Of a stretch of DNA of 64,000 bases, positions 1-8,381 are shown piece by piece (within the stretch, counting starts at the first letter, position 1; each line of letters starts with the position of its first letter). The translations under genes and the position numbers were made by a program. A model generated the notes under the pieces. That model searched no databases and was not told where the DNA came from. It saw only the letters and a list, made by a program, of their open reading frames with translations. Origin of the DNA: Prauserella muralis (GTDB lineage: Bacteria > Actinomycetota > Actinomycetes > Mycobacteriales > Pseudonocardiaceae); assembly GCF_003202285.1 (NCBI RefSeq), contig NZ_MASW01000006.1, forward strand, positions 787,362 through 851,361, in the 5' to 3' direction.

Positions 1-872
1 CTCGCCGAGAACAACTCCGCAAACACCGGTCGCTCCATACTGCGCCGCAACCAGGTCAGCCCGCTCGACCCGCCGGTGCCCACCCGCGCACCCATCGACC
101 GGGCCACCGCCTGCAGATGACGGTAGCGCCAATCACCGAACTCCTCGGCCACCTCGGTGAGGGCTTCCCCGAGCATCCTGAGGTGGTTGCCCGGTCCCGG
201 CTCGCGGTAGACCTCCACCCACGCCGCCTCCACCGCCGGATGCGGCTCGTGCGCCACGGTGCGGTCCCGGACCAGCACGGAGTCCGGGATGGGGTGTCCG
301 TGGCGGGCGAGCACGCCGATGACCTCGTCCCACACGCTCGGCGACCCGAGCGCCGCCTCCAACCGGGCGTGGACGTCGGGCTGGTGGCGAAACGGCCGCA
401 CCAGCGACGCGGTCTTCAACCCGAGCCGGAACTCCAACCGCCGGTACATCGCCGACTGAAACCCCGACCCCTCACCCAGCAGATCCCGGAAGCGGTTGAA
501 GTCCCCCGGCGTCATCCAGCGCAGGCTCTGCCACCCCGCGTTCATCCCCTCCAGATGCAGCGCCGCCCGGCGCAACGGCAACAGCGACCCCCACACGTCG
601 TCAGCGTGCAGCCGGTCCTGAGCCGTGCCCAGCTCGAAATCGACCAGTCCGAAATAGAGCTCCATCACCTGACTGATCACCAGAAACGACATCTCACCGG
701 GGTCGTCGCTCAACGTGCGCTGCAACCCGTGCAGCGTGCTCGCGTGCACGTAGTCGTCGTACGGAACCCGCCGGAACTCCAGCGTCGGGTCGCCGCCGTT
801 GGCCGTGGCCCGGTGTGCGCGCTCGGATTCGGTGGAGGGCCGCACGGCCGGGTTCTGGGAGGTGCGCTGCAC
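1..872 (-). CDS. Tryptophan 2,3-dioxygenase superfamily haem oxygenase (3' end cut by window)
   Basis: About 290 codons are visible; the C-terminus runs off the left edge. The GTG start at 872 follows a GAGAGG ribosome site. Family signatures are present: EMSFLVIS..ELYFGLVDFEL, GFQSAMYRRLEF (the YRxxEF arginine that binds substrate carboxylate in TDO), the haem-ligand segment YRHLQAV, and the loop GTGGSSG near the C-terminus. TDO opens the indole ring of L-tryptophan using haem and O2. Here the residue aligned with the TDO active-site histidine (His55 in the Xanthomonas enzyme) is Ser67, and the neighbouring W and K are Y and G. The substrate may therefore differ; relatives such as MarE-type or tyrosine-hydroxylating haem enzymes share the fold. 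A divergent Lrp regulator fits amino-acid control. The family call is firm; the tryptophan substrate is not. Confidence 0.78.
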   Translation of the reverse strand, partial: MQRTSQNPAVRPSTESERAHRATANGGDPTLEFRRVPYDDYVHASTLHGLQRTLSDDPGEMSFLVISQVMELYFGLVDFELGTAQDRLHADDVWGSLLPLRRAALHLEGMNAGWQSLRWMTPGDFNRFRDLLGEGSGFQSAMYRRLEFRLGLKTASLVRPFRHQPDVHARLEAALGSPSVWDEVIGVLARHGHPIPDSVLVRDRTVAHEPHPAVEAAWVEVYREPGPGNHLRMLGEALTEVAEEFGDWRYRHLQAVARSMGARVGTGGSSGLTWLRRSMERPVFAELFSA

Positions 873-931
873 GGGTCTGCCTCTCTCGCTCGACTGGCGT
901 TGTCCATGCTCGCAACCCGGACGTGCGACCT

Positions 932-943
932 GAATACCGATTC
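932..943. promoter_or_regulatory. Small inverted repeat in the oxygenase/Lrp divergent region
   Basis: GAAT-ACCG-ATTC lies between the divergent starts at 872 and 1008. Lrp/AsnC proteins often bind imperfect inverted repeats in shared promoter regions. The arms are only 4 bp, so this is a weak candidate. Confidence 0.25.
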
Positions 944-1007
944 GAAGGTCTATCGTCGGCTTCGTCGCGGATTCAAAGGCGATGAACCGCTTTCACCTCA
1001 TGATCGG

Positions 1008-1454
1008 ATGGACCTCGTGGACGAGATGGACTGGGCGTTGCTGGCGGAGTTGCAGGCCAACGCGCGGCTGTCGTTCAGCGAACTGTCGCGGCGGGTGCAC
1101 CTCTCGCCGCCCGCGGTGGCCGAGCGAGTGCGCCGGATGGAGGAGGCCGGAGTCATCACCGGTTACCACGCGCAGGTGGACCTGGCCCGCGCGGGCCGTC
1201 CGGTGATCGCGTTCATCCGGATGTCCTGCTACGGCTCACACTGCGTGCTGCGCGACCCGGGCCTGCTCGAGTGGCCCGAGCTGCGGGAGCTCCACCGCAT
1301 CACCGGCGACGCGTGCAGCGTGCTCAAGGTGGCGACCGAGTCGATGACCGCGTTCGAGCGCCTCATCGACCGCCTGGCCCCGTACGGCCAGCCGTCCAGC
1401 ACGATGGTGCTGTCCACCCCGCTCGCCCACCGGCCGGTCACCGGCCCCGGCTGA
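1008..1454 (+). CDS. Lrp/AsnC family transcriptional regulator
   Basis: A 148-residue protein with the usual Lrp layout: an N-terminal winged helix-turn-helix (MDWALLAELQANARLSFSEL, then SPPAVAERVRRMEEAGVI) and a C-terminal RAM/ligand domain (GDACSVLKVATESMTAFERLI). The start is the ATG at 1008, because family proteins begin a few residues before the D-x-x-LL motif; the frame is open far upstream but that part looks non-coding. It is divergent from the TDO-like gene. In several bacteria an Lrp-type regulator (KynR) sits next to kynurenine-pathway genes and responds to the amino acid or its product, so control of the oxygenase is the natural inference. Confidence 0.88.
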   Translation: MDLVDEMDWALLAELQANARLSFSELSRRVHLSPPAVAERVRRMEEAGVITGYHAQVDLARAGRPVIAFIRMSCYGSHCVLRDPGLLEWPELRELHRITGDACSVLKVATESMTAFERLIDRLAPYGQPSSTMVLSTPLAHRPVTGPG

Positions 1455-1531
1455 CCCGCCCGCCGCGAGCCGACGGCGCCCTCGGGCACCTACCAGGAAC
1501 CCAAGGCGCCCTGGGGCTCGGCGACGGCGAC

Positions 1532-2251
1532 CTAGGCGAGCCGGGCTCGCCGAGTCGGGCGGCTCGGTCCGGTGGCGAAGAACTGGGGAGAGCGGGCCTT
1601 GACGACGTCGATGTCGCTGAACACCTGCCGCAGGTGCGCGCGCAGGGCATCCTCGGCGCTGCAGGGATCCGGCCAGGCGAGTCGTTCGACGATGTCGACG
1701 TGCTGCTCCAGCATCCGGTCGAGCGTGTCGGCCACCGGGAGGCACGCGCGACGCGCGCGGTCGAGGTGGCCCTTGGCCGCGCTGACCGTCGTCCAGGCAG
1801 CCCCGTGCCCCGCCAGCTCCAGCATGCTGCGGTGCAGCTCCTCGTCGAGCTCGAAGAACTGGTCGACGTCGCCCGCCGTGACGGCGGCCCGCTGCCGGTC
1901 GAGCACGGCCCGCAGGCGCGCGAGCTGCGGCTGCCCGACGTTCGCGGCCAGCTCCCGAAGCGACGCGGTCTCCAGTGCCTCGCGGATGAACTGCGCGTCG
2001 GCGACCGCGGCCATGTCGATCCGCGAGACGAACGTGCCGACCTGCGGATAGATCTCGACCAGCCCCTCGTTGGCGAGCAGGATGAGTGCCTCACGCACCG
2101 GCGTGCGGCTGACGCCCAGCTCGGCGGCGATGTCGTTCTCTCCCAGGGAGACACCGGGTTCGAGGGTCAGATCCAGGATGCGGCGGCGCAGCTCGGCCAC
2201 CACCACGTCGCGCGCGGTGGTGGTGCCGCGGGTTCCGGCTCGGACGCTCAT
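1532..2251 (-). CDS. GntR family regulator, FadR/FCD subfamily
   Basis: 239 residues. The N-terminal winged HTH carries the GntR signature (LEPGVSLGENDIAAELGVSRTPVREAL, about residues 30-57). The C-terminal all-helical FCD domain keeps metal-ligand type histidines (ELHRSM, EQHVDI, RAHLRQV). FCD regulators of this kind usually sense hexuronates, aldonates or other organic acids, for example UxuR/ExuR-like and LldR. It is divergent from the sugar-acid operon starting at 2330, and the intergenic region holds an 18-bp near-palindrome. It probably represses that operon and itself until a pathway sugar acid binds. Confidence 0.9.
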   Translation of the reverse strand: MSVRAGTRGTTTARDVVVAELRRRILDLTLEPGVSLGENDIAAELGVSRTPVREALILLANEGLVEIYPQVGTFVSRIDMAAVADAQFIREALETASLRELAANVGQPQLARLRAVLDRQRAAVTAGDVDQFFELDEELHRSMLELAGHGAAWTTVSAAKGHLDRARRACLPVADTLDRMLEQHVDIVERLAWPDPCSAEDALRAHLRQVFSDIDVVKARSPQFFATGPSRPTRRARLA

Positions 2252-2288
2252 ACCGCACGATCCTATTGACTAGCGTGGTTGCATGTCA

Positions 2289-2306
2289 CTACTAATATAC
2301 TAGTAG
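2289..2306. promoter_or_regulatory. Candidate GntR operator
   Basis: CTACTAATATACTAGTAG is nearly palindromic over 18 bp (arms CTACTA/TAGTAG). It is AT-rich in a GC-rich setting and lies between the divergent GntR gene and the transporter start. It overlaps plausible -10 sequence and sits 10 bp before the AAAGGAGG ribosome site. The position fits repression in both directions; the regulator assignment is inferred from neighbourhood. Confidence 0.55.
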
Positions 2307-2329
2307 CCTAACGGGCAAAGGAGGCCGTG

Positions 2330-3733
2330 GTGAGCACGAAGACAGCGGCGGCGAGCAAGGACCCCTACGTCCTGACCGCCGATGATGTGAAGGAACCACC
2401 CAAAGGCTGGCGGGCGTCGCTCCGCTTCCTCGGCCCAGGCCTGGTGCTCAGCGCCTCCATCGTGGGCTCCGGTGAGCTGATCGCCACCACCGCACTGGGC
2501 GCCGAGGCCGGGTTCGTGCTGCTGTGGCTGGTCGTGTTCAGCACGCTCGTCAAGGTGGCCGTGCAGGTGGAGCTGGCCCGGTGGGCGATCGTCACGGGAC
2601 AGACCGCGCTCGAGGGCTACAACAAGGTGCCGCCCCGCATCGGCAGGCTCGGCTGGGTCAGTCTGTTGTGGATCGTCATGGCGGTCGTGAAGGTGCTGCA
2701 GGTCGGCGGCGTGGTCGGCGGTCTGGCCGCGGCGCTGAGCATCCTCTTCCCGATCGGCTCCGGACCGCTGGAGTTCACCTCACTGGCCATCTGGACCACG
2801 GTGGTGGTGATCGGCGCCATCGTGTCGCTGTACTCCAATCGCTACTCGCTCATCGAGTTGGGCGCGGTGGCACTGACCGTGCTGTTCGTCCTCATCACGT
2901 GCGCGATCGCGTTCGGCCTGCCCGCCACCGACATCGGCTACGGGCTCGGCGACCTCGGCGACGGGATGCGCTTCGCCCTTCCCGCGGGCGCGATCGGGGC
3001 CGCGATCGCGATGTTCGGGCTCACCGGCGTCACCTCGGACGAGATCACCTACTACACCTACTGGTGCATCGAGAAGGGCTACGCGCGCTGGGTCGGGCCC
3101 AACGACGGCAGCGACGAGTGGAAGCGCCGCGCGAAGGGCTGGATCAGGGTCATGTACCGCGACGCCGCGCTGTCCTGGGCCGTCTACACCATCGGCACGC
3201 TCGCGTTCTTCATCATGGGCGCCGCCGTGTTGAATCCGGCCGGACTCGTTCCCGAGGGCAACGAGATGATCACCACGCTGTCCCGCACCTACACCGACAC
3301 CCTCGGCGAGTGGGCCAGCGTCGGCTACCTCGTGGGCGCGGTCGCCGTGCTGGGTTCCACGCTGTGGGCCGCGCTGCCCGGCTGGGCCAGGGTCGCCGCC
3401 AACGCCGTGTCGCTCTGCGGTGGCTTCGAATGGCGGGACGCGGAGCGGCGGCAACGCTGGATGAAGGTGTTCACGGTGCTCTTCCCCATCGCCTGGGGTG
3501 CGGCGTACCTGTACTTCACCTCACCGGTGTTCATGATCCAGACCGGTGGTTTCGTCGGCGGGCTGTTCCTGATCGCCGTCACCGTCGCCGCCTGGTACCT
3601 GCGCAGGAAGGAGGTCGATCCGGACCTGCGGGGCAGCTCGTGGTTCTCGGTGGCCCTGCTGGTCAGCAGTGTGCTCATCGCCGGTCTCGGCATCTACACG
3701 GCACTCGGCGCGTTCGGAGTGTCGGTCGAATGA
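2330..3733 (+). CDS. Nramp-related transporter lacking the metal-binding motifs
   Basis: About 467 residues with around 11 membrane segments and the Nramp-family fold signature in TM1 (GPGLVLSASIVGSGELIATT). The start is GTG at 2330, 5 bp after AAAGGAGG; GTG at 2327 is too close to it. True Nramp Mn/Fe transporters carry DPGN in TM1 and MPH in TM6. Here the aligned TM1 residues are G46-S-G-E49, and the TM6 region reads MFGLTGVTSDE, with no Met or His ligand. A metal substrate is therefore unlikely. It is the first gene of a sugar-acid operon and overlaps the dehydrogenase by ATGA. Import of the pathway substrate by a repurposed Nramp scaffold is the inference; no other carrier is encoded in this operon. 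Confidence 0.75.
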   Translation: MSTKTAAASKDPYVLTADDVKEPPKGWRASLRFLGPGLVLSASIVGSGELIATTALGAEAGFVLLWLVVFSTLVKVAVQVELARWAIVTGQTALEGYNKVPPRIGRLGWVSLLWIVMAVVKVLQVGGVVGGLAAALSILFPIGSGPLEFTSLAIWTTVVVIGAIVSLYSNRYSLIELGAVALTVLFVLITCAIAFGLPATDIGYGLGDLGDGMRFALPAGAIGAAIAMFGLTGVTSDEITYYTYWCIEKGYARWVGPNDGSDEWKRRAKGWIRVMYRDAALSWAVYTIGTLAFFIMGAAVLNPAGLVPEGNEMITTLSRTYTDTLGEWASVGYLVGAVAVLGSTLWAALPGWARVAANAVSLCGGFEWRDAERRQRWMKVFTVLFPIAWGAAYLYFTSPVFMIQTGGFVGGLFLIAVTVAAWYLRRKEVDPDLRGSSWFSVALLVSSVLIAGLGIYTALGAFGVSVE

Positions 3734-4758
3734 GCACCACGATGCGCGCCGCCGTCCTGCACGCCGCGAAGGATCTGCGGATCGAGCCCCGGCCGGTGCC
3801 CCGGCCGGGGGCGGGCGAGGCACTCGTCGCCGTGGAGTCGGTGGGGCTGTGCGGGTCGGACCTGCACTACTACCTCGACGGCCGCAACGGCACCAACGAA
3901 CTGCGCGCGCCCGCCGTGCTCGGGCACGAGATCGGCGGCACGGTCACCGCGCTGGGCGCCGGTGTTCCGGACGACCTGTCCGGTGCCCGGGTGGTGGTCG
4001 AGCCCGCCGTGCCGTGCCGGACGTGCCCCGCCTGCATCGGCGGGCGGTACAACCTCTGCCCGCACGGCAGGTGCCTCGGCTCCCCGCCGACCGACGGCGG
4101 GCTCGCGGAGTACGTCGCCGTGCCGGCCACCCAGCTGCATCGCGCACCCGACCCCCTGCCACCGCACGCCGTACCGCTGCTGGAACCGCTGGCCGTCGCC
4201 GTGCACGCACTGCGGCGTGCACACGTCGAAGCCGGTCAGTCCCTGCTCGTCACCGGGGCCGGGCCGGTGGGCCTGCTCGTCACCCAGGTGGCGCGGGCGT
4301 GGGGCGTGAGCGAGATTGTCGTGTCCGATATGGACGAGGATCGGCTCGCCGTCGCCCGCGAACTGGGAGCATCCCGCGCGGTGCACCCCGGTGACCTCGG
4401 CGGGGTGCGCGTGGCTCGCGGCATCGAGTGCTCCGGTGCGGCGGCCGCCCTGCCGGGGTTGCTGGCGGCCGTCGAGCCCGGAGGCAGGGCCGTGCTCGTC
4501 GGCACCCTGCGAGCGGGCGACGTCCCGGCACCGCTCGGTCTCGTCCAGCGCTACGAGGTGGACCTCGTCGGCACGTTCCGGTACGCGGCGAGCTTCCCGC
4601 CCGCCGTCGAACTGGTACGGCGCGGCGCCGTGAACCTCACCGCACTGGCGGGCACGAACTTTCCGCTCGAGGACGCCGACGAAGCCTTCCGGCACGCGGC
4701 GAGCGGCGCGGGACTGAAGACGACCATCGACTGCACCATTCAGGGGGAGCAAGCATGA
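3730..4758 (+). CDS. Zinc-dependent alcohol dehydrogenase (L-idonate/sorbitol dehydrogenase-like)
   Basis: 342 residues of the medium-chain MDR family. The catalytic zinc site is seen as [10 protein letters not shown] and GHEIGG (Cys, His, Glu). The structural zinc lobe is [15 protein letters not shown], and the Rossmann motif is [10 protein letters not shown]. The DLHYY segment is typical of L-idonate 5-dehydrogenase and sorbitol dehydrogenase relatives, which oxidise a sugar alcohol or aldonate hydroxyl with NAD(P). The ATG overlaps the transporter stop and the gene's own stop overlaps manD, so it is translationally coupled to both. It likely makes or uses a keto-aldonate or fructuronate-type intermediate; the exact substrate is not visible. 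Confidence 0.87.
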   Translation: MSTTMRAAVLHAAKDLRIEPRPVPRPGAGEALVAVESVGLCGSDLHYYLDGRNGTNELRAPAVLGHEIGGTVTALGAGVPDDLSGARVVVEPAVPCRTCPACIGGRYNLCPHGRCLGSPPTDGGLAEYVAVPATQLHRAPDPLPPHAVPLLEPLAVAVHALRRAHVEAGQSLLVTGAGPVGLLVTQVARAWGVSEIVVSDMDEDRLAVARELGASRAVHPGDLGGVRVARGIECSGAAAALPGLLAAVEPGGRAVLVGTLRAGDVPAPLGLVQRYEVDLVGTFRYAASFPPAVELVRRGAVNLTALAGTNFPLEDADEAFRHAASGAGLKTTIDCTIQGEQA

Positions 4759-5963
4759 GAATCGCCGAGGTGAAGGTGATCGTCACCTCGCCGGGACGCA
4801 ACTTCGTCACGGTGAAGATCACCACCGAGGACGGCCTGACGGGCGTCGGCGACGCCACGCTCAACGGCCGTGAACTGGCCGTGGCCACATACCTCACCGA
4901 GCACGTGCGGCCGCTGCTCCTCGGGCGGGACGCCCGCCGGATCGAGGACACGTGGCAGTACCTGTACCGCGGCGCGTACTGGCGCAGGGGGCCGGTCACG
5001 ATGACGGCGATCGCGGGCATCGACACGGCGCTGTGGGACATCAAGGCGAAGGCCGCGGGGGTGCCGCTGTACGAGCTGCTCGGCGGGCGCAGCCGCGACC
5101 GGATCCTCGTCTACGGCCACGCGCAGGGCGCCACCATCGACGAGACGGTCGCCGACGTGGGGCGGTTCCTGGACCGGGGCTACCGCGCCGTCCGCGCACA
5201 GACCGCCGTGCCGGGCACGCAGGGCACCTACGGCATCGGCAGCGACGGCGACCGCTACGAGCCCGCGTCGTCGGGACTGCCGGAGGAGACCCTGTGGTCC
5301 ACAGCGGACTACCTGGCGCACGCGCCCACGCTGTTCGCCGCGGTACGGGACAAGTACGGCTTCGACTTCCACCTGCTGCACGACGTGCACCACCGCCTCA
5401 CCCCGATCGAGGCCGCCGGGCTGGGCAAGGCCGTGGAGCCCTACCGCCTGTTCTGTCTGGAGGACCCCACGCCCGCCGAGGACCAGAGCGCGTTCCGGCT
5501 GGTCCGGCAGCACACGACCACGCCGATCGCGACGGGCGAGGTGTTCAACTCGATCTTCGACTGTCAGCAGCTCATCACCGAGCGGCTCATCGACTACATC
5601 CGCGCCACCGTCACGCACGCGGGCGGCATCACCCACCTGCGGCGCATCCTCGCGCTCGCCGAGCTGTACGGCGTGCGCTCCGGTTCGCACGGCGCCACCG
5701 ACCTCTCCCCCGTATGCCTCGCGGCCGCACTCCACGTGGACACCGCGATCCCGAACTTCGGCATCCAGGAGTACATGCCGCACACCGCGGACACCGACCG
5801 GGTGTTCCCGCACGGCTACCGGTTCTCCGGCGGGTACCTGTACCCCGGCGAGGAGCCGGGTCTCGGCGTCGACATCGACGAGGACGCCGCCGCGGAGTAC
5901 CCCTACGAACCCGCCTACCTGCCCGTCGCGCGGCTGCACGACGGCTCGATGCACGACTGGTGA
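4755..5963 (+). CDS. manD: D-mannonate dehydratase, enolase superfamily
   Basis: 402 residues. It dehydrates D-mannonate to 2-keto-3-deoxy-D-gluconate. Family active-site residues fall at the expected numbers: metal ligands Asp210, Glu236 and Glu262, catalytic Tyr159 and His212, Arg147, and His312 in SHGATD. The N-terminal enolase cap and the C-terminal lid ([18 protein letters not shown]) are both present, and the length matches ManD proteins. The ATGA start overlaps the upstream dehydrogenase. With the following kinase and the fructuronate reductase-like gene it forms a core of hexuronate/aldonate catabolism leading to KDG and KDPG. Confidence 0.9.
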   Translation: MRIAEVKVIVTSPGRNFVTVKITTEDGLTGVGDATLNGRELAVATYLTEHVRPLLLGRDARRIEDTWQYLYRGAYWRRGPVTMTAIAGIDTALWDIKAKAAGVPLYELLGGRSRDRILVYGHAQGATIDETVADVGRFLDRGYRAVRAQTAVPGTQGTYGIGSDGDRYEPASSGLPEETLWSTADYLAHAPTLFAAVRDKYGFDFHLLHDVHHRLTPIEAAGLGKAVEPYRLFCLEDPTPAEDQSAFRLVRQHTTTPIATGEVFNSIFDCQQLITERLIDYIRATVTHAGGITHLRRILALAELYGVRSGSHGATDLSPVCLAAALHVDTAIPNFGIQEYMPHTADTDRVFPHGYRFSGGYLYPGEEPGLGVDIDEDAAAEYPYEPAYLPVARLHDGSMHDW

Positions 5964-5968
5964 GCGCG

Positions 5969-6916
5969 ATGACCACGAACCACACGGACTACGACGTCAT
6001 CGTCGTCGGCGAGGTGCTGCTGGAGGTCTCCACCGAGGCCGACTTCCGGCATGGCGCCGCCGCCGAGCTGGGCTACTCGGGCGACGCCCTCAACGCCGCG
6101 GCGGCCGCCGCCGCGGCCGGGGCGCGGGTCGGGCTGCTCACCAGGGTCGGCGACGACGACGTCGGCGAGGGCATCGTCGCGCGGGTCGCCGAACTCGGGG
6201 TCGACACGGCGCTCATCACCCGCACCGGAGCGCCCAACGGCTGCTACGTGATGCGAACCGATCCCAGCGGCTCGCGGGCGTTCACCTACCTCCGCCGCGG
6301 CAGCGCCGCGAGTGGCCTCGGACCGGACGACGTCCGGCGGGCGGACGTGGGCCGCTCCCGCTGCGTGCTGACCAGCGGCATCACCGCCGCCCTTTCGGAC
6401 ACCGCGAGGCAGGCCGTGCACTACGCCGCCGAGCACGCCGCGGCGTTCGTCTACGACCCGAACCACCGGCCAGCCCTGGCGGATGCGGCCACGGCCGCCG
6501 CGACCCTGCGCACCGTCAGCAGGCGGGCAGCGCTCGTGACGCCGTCGTATCCGGCGGAGACGTCGGCACTGCTCGGCGGCGCCGGCCCCGAGGCGGCGGC
6601 GCGCCTGCTCCGTTCATGGGGCGCCGCGGCCGTGGCCGTCACGTGCGGCGCCGACGGCGTCCTGCTCGACGACGGCGACACCGCCCACCGGCTTCCGGCC
6701 CTGCCCGCGCCCCGCGTGGTGGACCAGACCGGCGCGGGTGACGTGTTCGCGGGAACCGTCACCGCGCGGCTCGCCCTCGGCGATGCGCTCACGACAGCGG
6801 TCGGGCTGGGTCTCGCGGCCGCCGCGCTGTCGGTCGGCGGGCGCGGCGGCACGGGCGCGATCCCCGCCCTGGCGCGGACAAGTGCGCTGCTGGATGGGCT
6901 GGCATGCGCAGGCTGA
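5969..6916 (+). CDS. PfkB family carbohydrate kinase, probable 2-keto-3-deoxygluconate kinase
   Basis: 315 residues. The ribokinase/PfkB fold is shown by an N-terminal beta sheet with the substrate loop YSGDALNAAAAAAAAGARVG and by the C-terminal signature DQTGAGDVFAGTVTARLALG, which holds the catalytic Asp and anion hole. It would phosphorylate KDG, the product of the upstream ManD, to KDPG. The start is the ATG at 5969, just after the manD stop; an in-frame GTG at 5960 is possible. The gene overlaps the start of the next gene by 13 bp. No KDPG aldolase is in the window. The kinase fold is certain; the substrate is inferred from context. Confidence 0.85.
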   Translation: MTTNHTDYDVIVVGEVLLEVSTEADFRHGAAAELGYSGDALNAAAAAAAAGARVGLLTRVGDDDVGEGIVARVAELGVDTALITRTGAPNGCYVMRTDPSGSRAFTYLRRGSAASGLGPDDVRRADVGRSRCVLTSGITAALSDTARQAVHYAAEHAAAFVYDPNHRPALADAATAAATLRTVSRRAALVTPSYPAETSALLGGAGPEAAARLLRSWGAAAVAVTCGADGVLLDDGDTAHRLPALPAPRVVDQTGAGDVFAGTVTARLALGDALTTAVGLGLAAAALSVGGRGGTGAIPALARTSALLDGLACAG

Positions 6917-8381
6917 GCCTTCGGACGCTGGGCCACCTGCCCCATTCGGTGCACAGTGGACTCGACCCGCGCGGTCTCGGCATCGGGATCGTGCACCTGG
7001 GCATCGGCGGGTTCCATCGCGCGCACCAGGCGGTGTTCACCGAGGACGCGATGCTGGCCACCGGGGAGACCGGCTGGGCGGTCAGCGCGGTGACCCAGCG
7101 TGGCCCGGCGGTCCGCGACCGGCTCGCGCCGCAGGACGGGCTGTACACCGTCGCCACGCGTGGACGCTCGGAGAGCGGGTACCGGGTCGTCACCACGGTG
7201 CGCGAGGTGCTGGACGGCCCCTCCGAGGCCGACGCCGTGCTCGACCGGCTCGCCGATCCGGCCGTGTCGGTCGTGACCCTCACGGTCACCGAGAAGGCCT
7301 ACCGGCTCGACCCGGCTCAGCGTGGTCTCGACCTCACCGATCCGGATGTCCGCGACGACGCCGCCGGGGCACCGCCACGCACGGTCGTCGGCAGGCTGGT
7401 GCAAGGGCTGCACAGGCGGCAGGCACGCGACGCGGCACCGCTCACGGTCCTCTGCTGCGACAACCTCACCGACAACGGCGGCCTGCTGCGCCGGGCCGTG
7501 CTCGACTTCTGCACGCTGCTGCGCGGCGGCGACGCCACAGCCGCCTGGATCGACGAGCACGTCGCGTTTCCCTCCACCATGGTCGCCGGATCGTCCCGGC
7601 CACCACGGAGGCCGACCTCGCCGACATCGAGGCCGCGCTGGGCCTGCGCGACGACGCGGCGGTGGTGGCCGAGCCGTTCGGGCAGTGGATCGTCGAGGAC
7701 GACTTCCGTTCGCCCCGGCCCCGGTGGGAGCGGGCAGGGGCGCTGCTGGTGCCCGACGCGCGGCCGTACGAGCTGACGAAGCTGCGCACGCTCAACGCGT
7801 GCCACTCGCTGCTGGCCTACGTCGGCGGGCTCGCCGGGCTGACCACCATCGCCGAGGCCGCCGCCGTACCGGAGCTGGGGGCCGCCGCGCGCCACCTGGC
7901 CCGGTGGGAGGTCCGGCCGACACTGCCGCCGGCTGAGGGCGTGGACCACGAGCAGTACACGGACACGGTGCTGGACCGGTTCGCCAACCCCGCACTGCGG
8001 CACACCACCCGGCAGGTGGCCTCGGACGGCTCGCTCAAGATCGGGCCCCGGCTGCTCGGCACCGTCGCCGACACACTCGGCTCGCCCACCGCCGGCAGCC
8101 CGGCGGTGGCGACACTGGCCATCGCCGCGTGGCTGCGGTGGGCGGTCGTGGGCAGGGCCGACGACGGGACACCGCTCGATCTGGCCGATCCGGCGACCCC
8201 GGCGATGCGGGCCGCGGCGGCGGGCCGCACCGGCGTCGCCGCCGTGCGGCCCGCGCTGGAGGCCGCCGGTGTGGCCCCGGCCCTGCTCGACGACAGCCGC
8301 TTCACCGGCCTCGTCGAGCAGTGGTACGCCGAGCTCGGCCGAGGCGACGCCTTGGCCACCGCGCGGCTGGTCAGCGGGTAG
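6904..8381 (+). pseudogene. Mannitol dehydrogenase/fructuronate reductase family, single-base frameshift
   Basis: Two adjacent frames together give one full-length polyol/uronate dehydrogenase. The first part starts MRRLSLRTLGHLP and has the NAD site IVHLGIGGFHRAHQ plus LCCDNLTDNGG. The second part holds the helical domain with the catalytic lysine region YELTKLRTLNACHS. The break is inside the family motif VAFPSTMVDRIVPATT: GTC G-C CGG lacks one base between 7585 and 7586. Adding one base gives about 492 residues, the normal family length. UxuB-type enzymes interconvert D-fructuronate and D-mannonate, which would feed ManD. Either a recent loss of function or an assembly indel. The 3' end overlaps the convergent hydrolase by 11 bp. 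Confidence 0.85.

Noticed and set aside
2524..3729. Very long open frames overlapping the transporter and other genes on both strands.
   Set aside because: Typical shadow frames in GC-rich DNA: arginine-rich, no domains, while the other frame holds clear family motifs.
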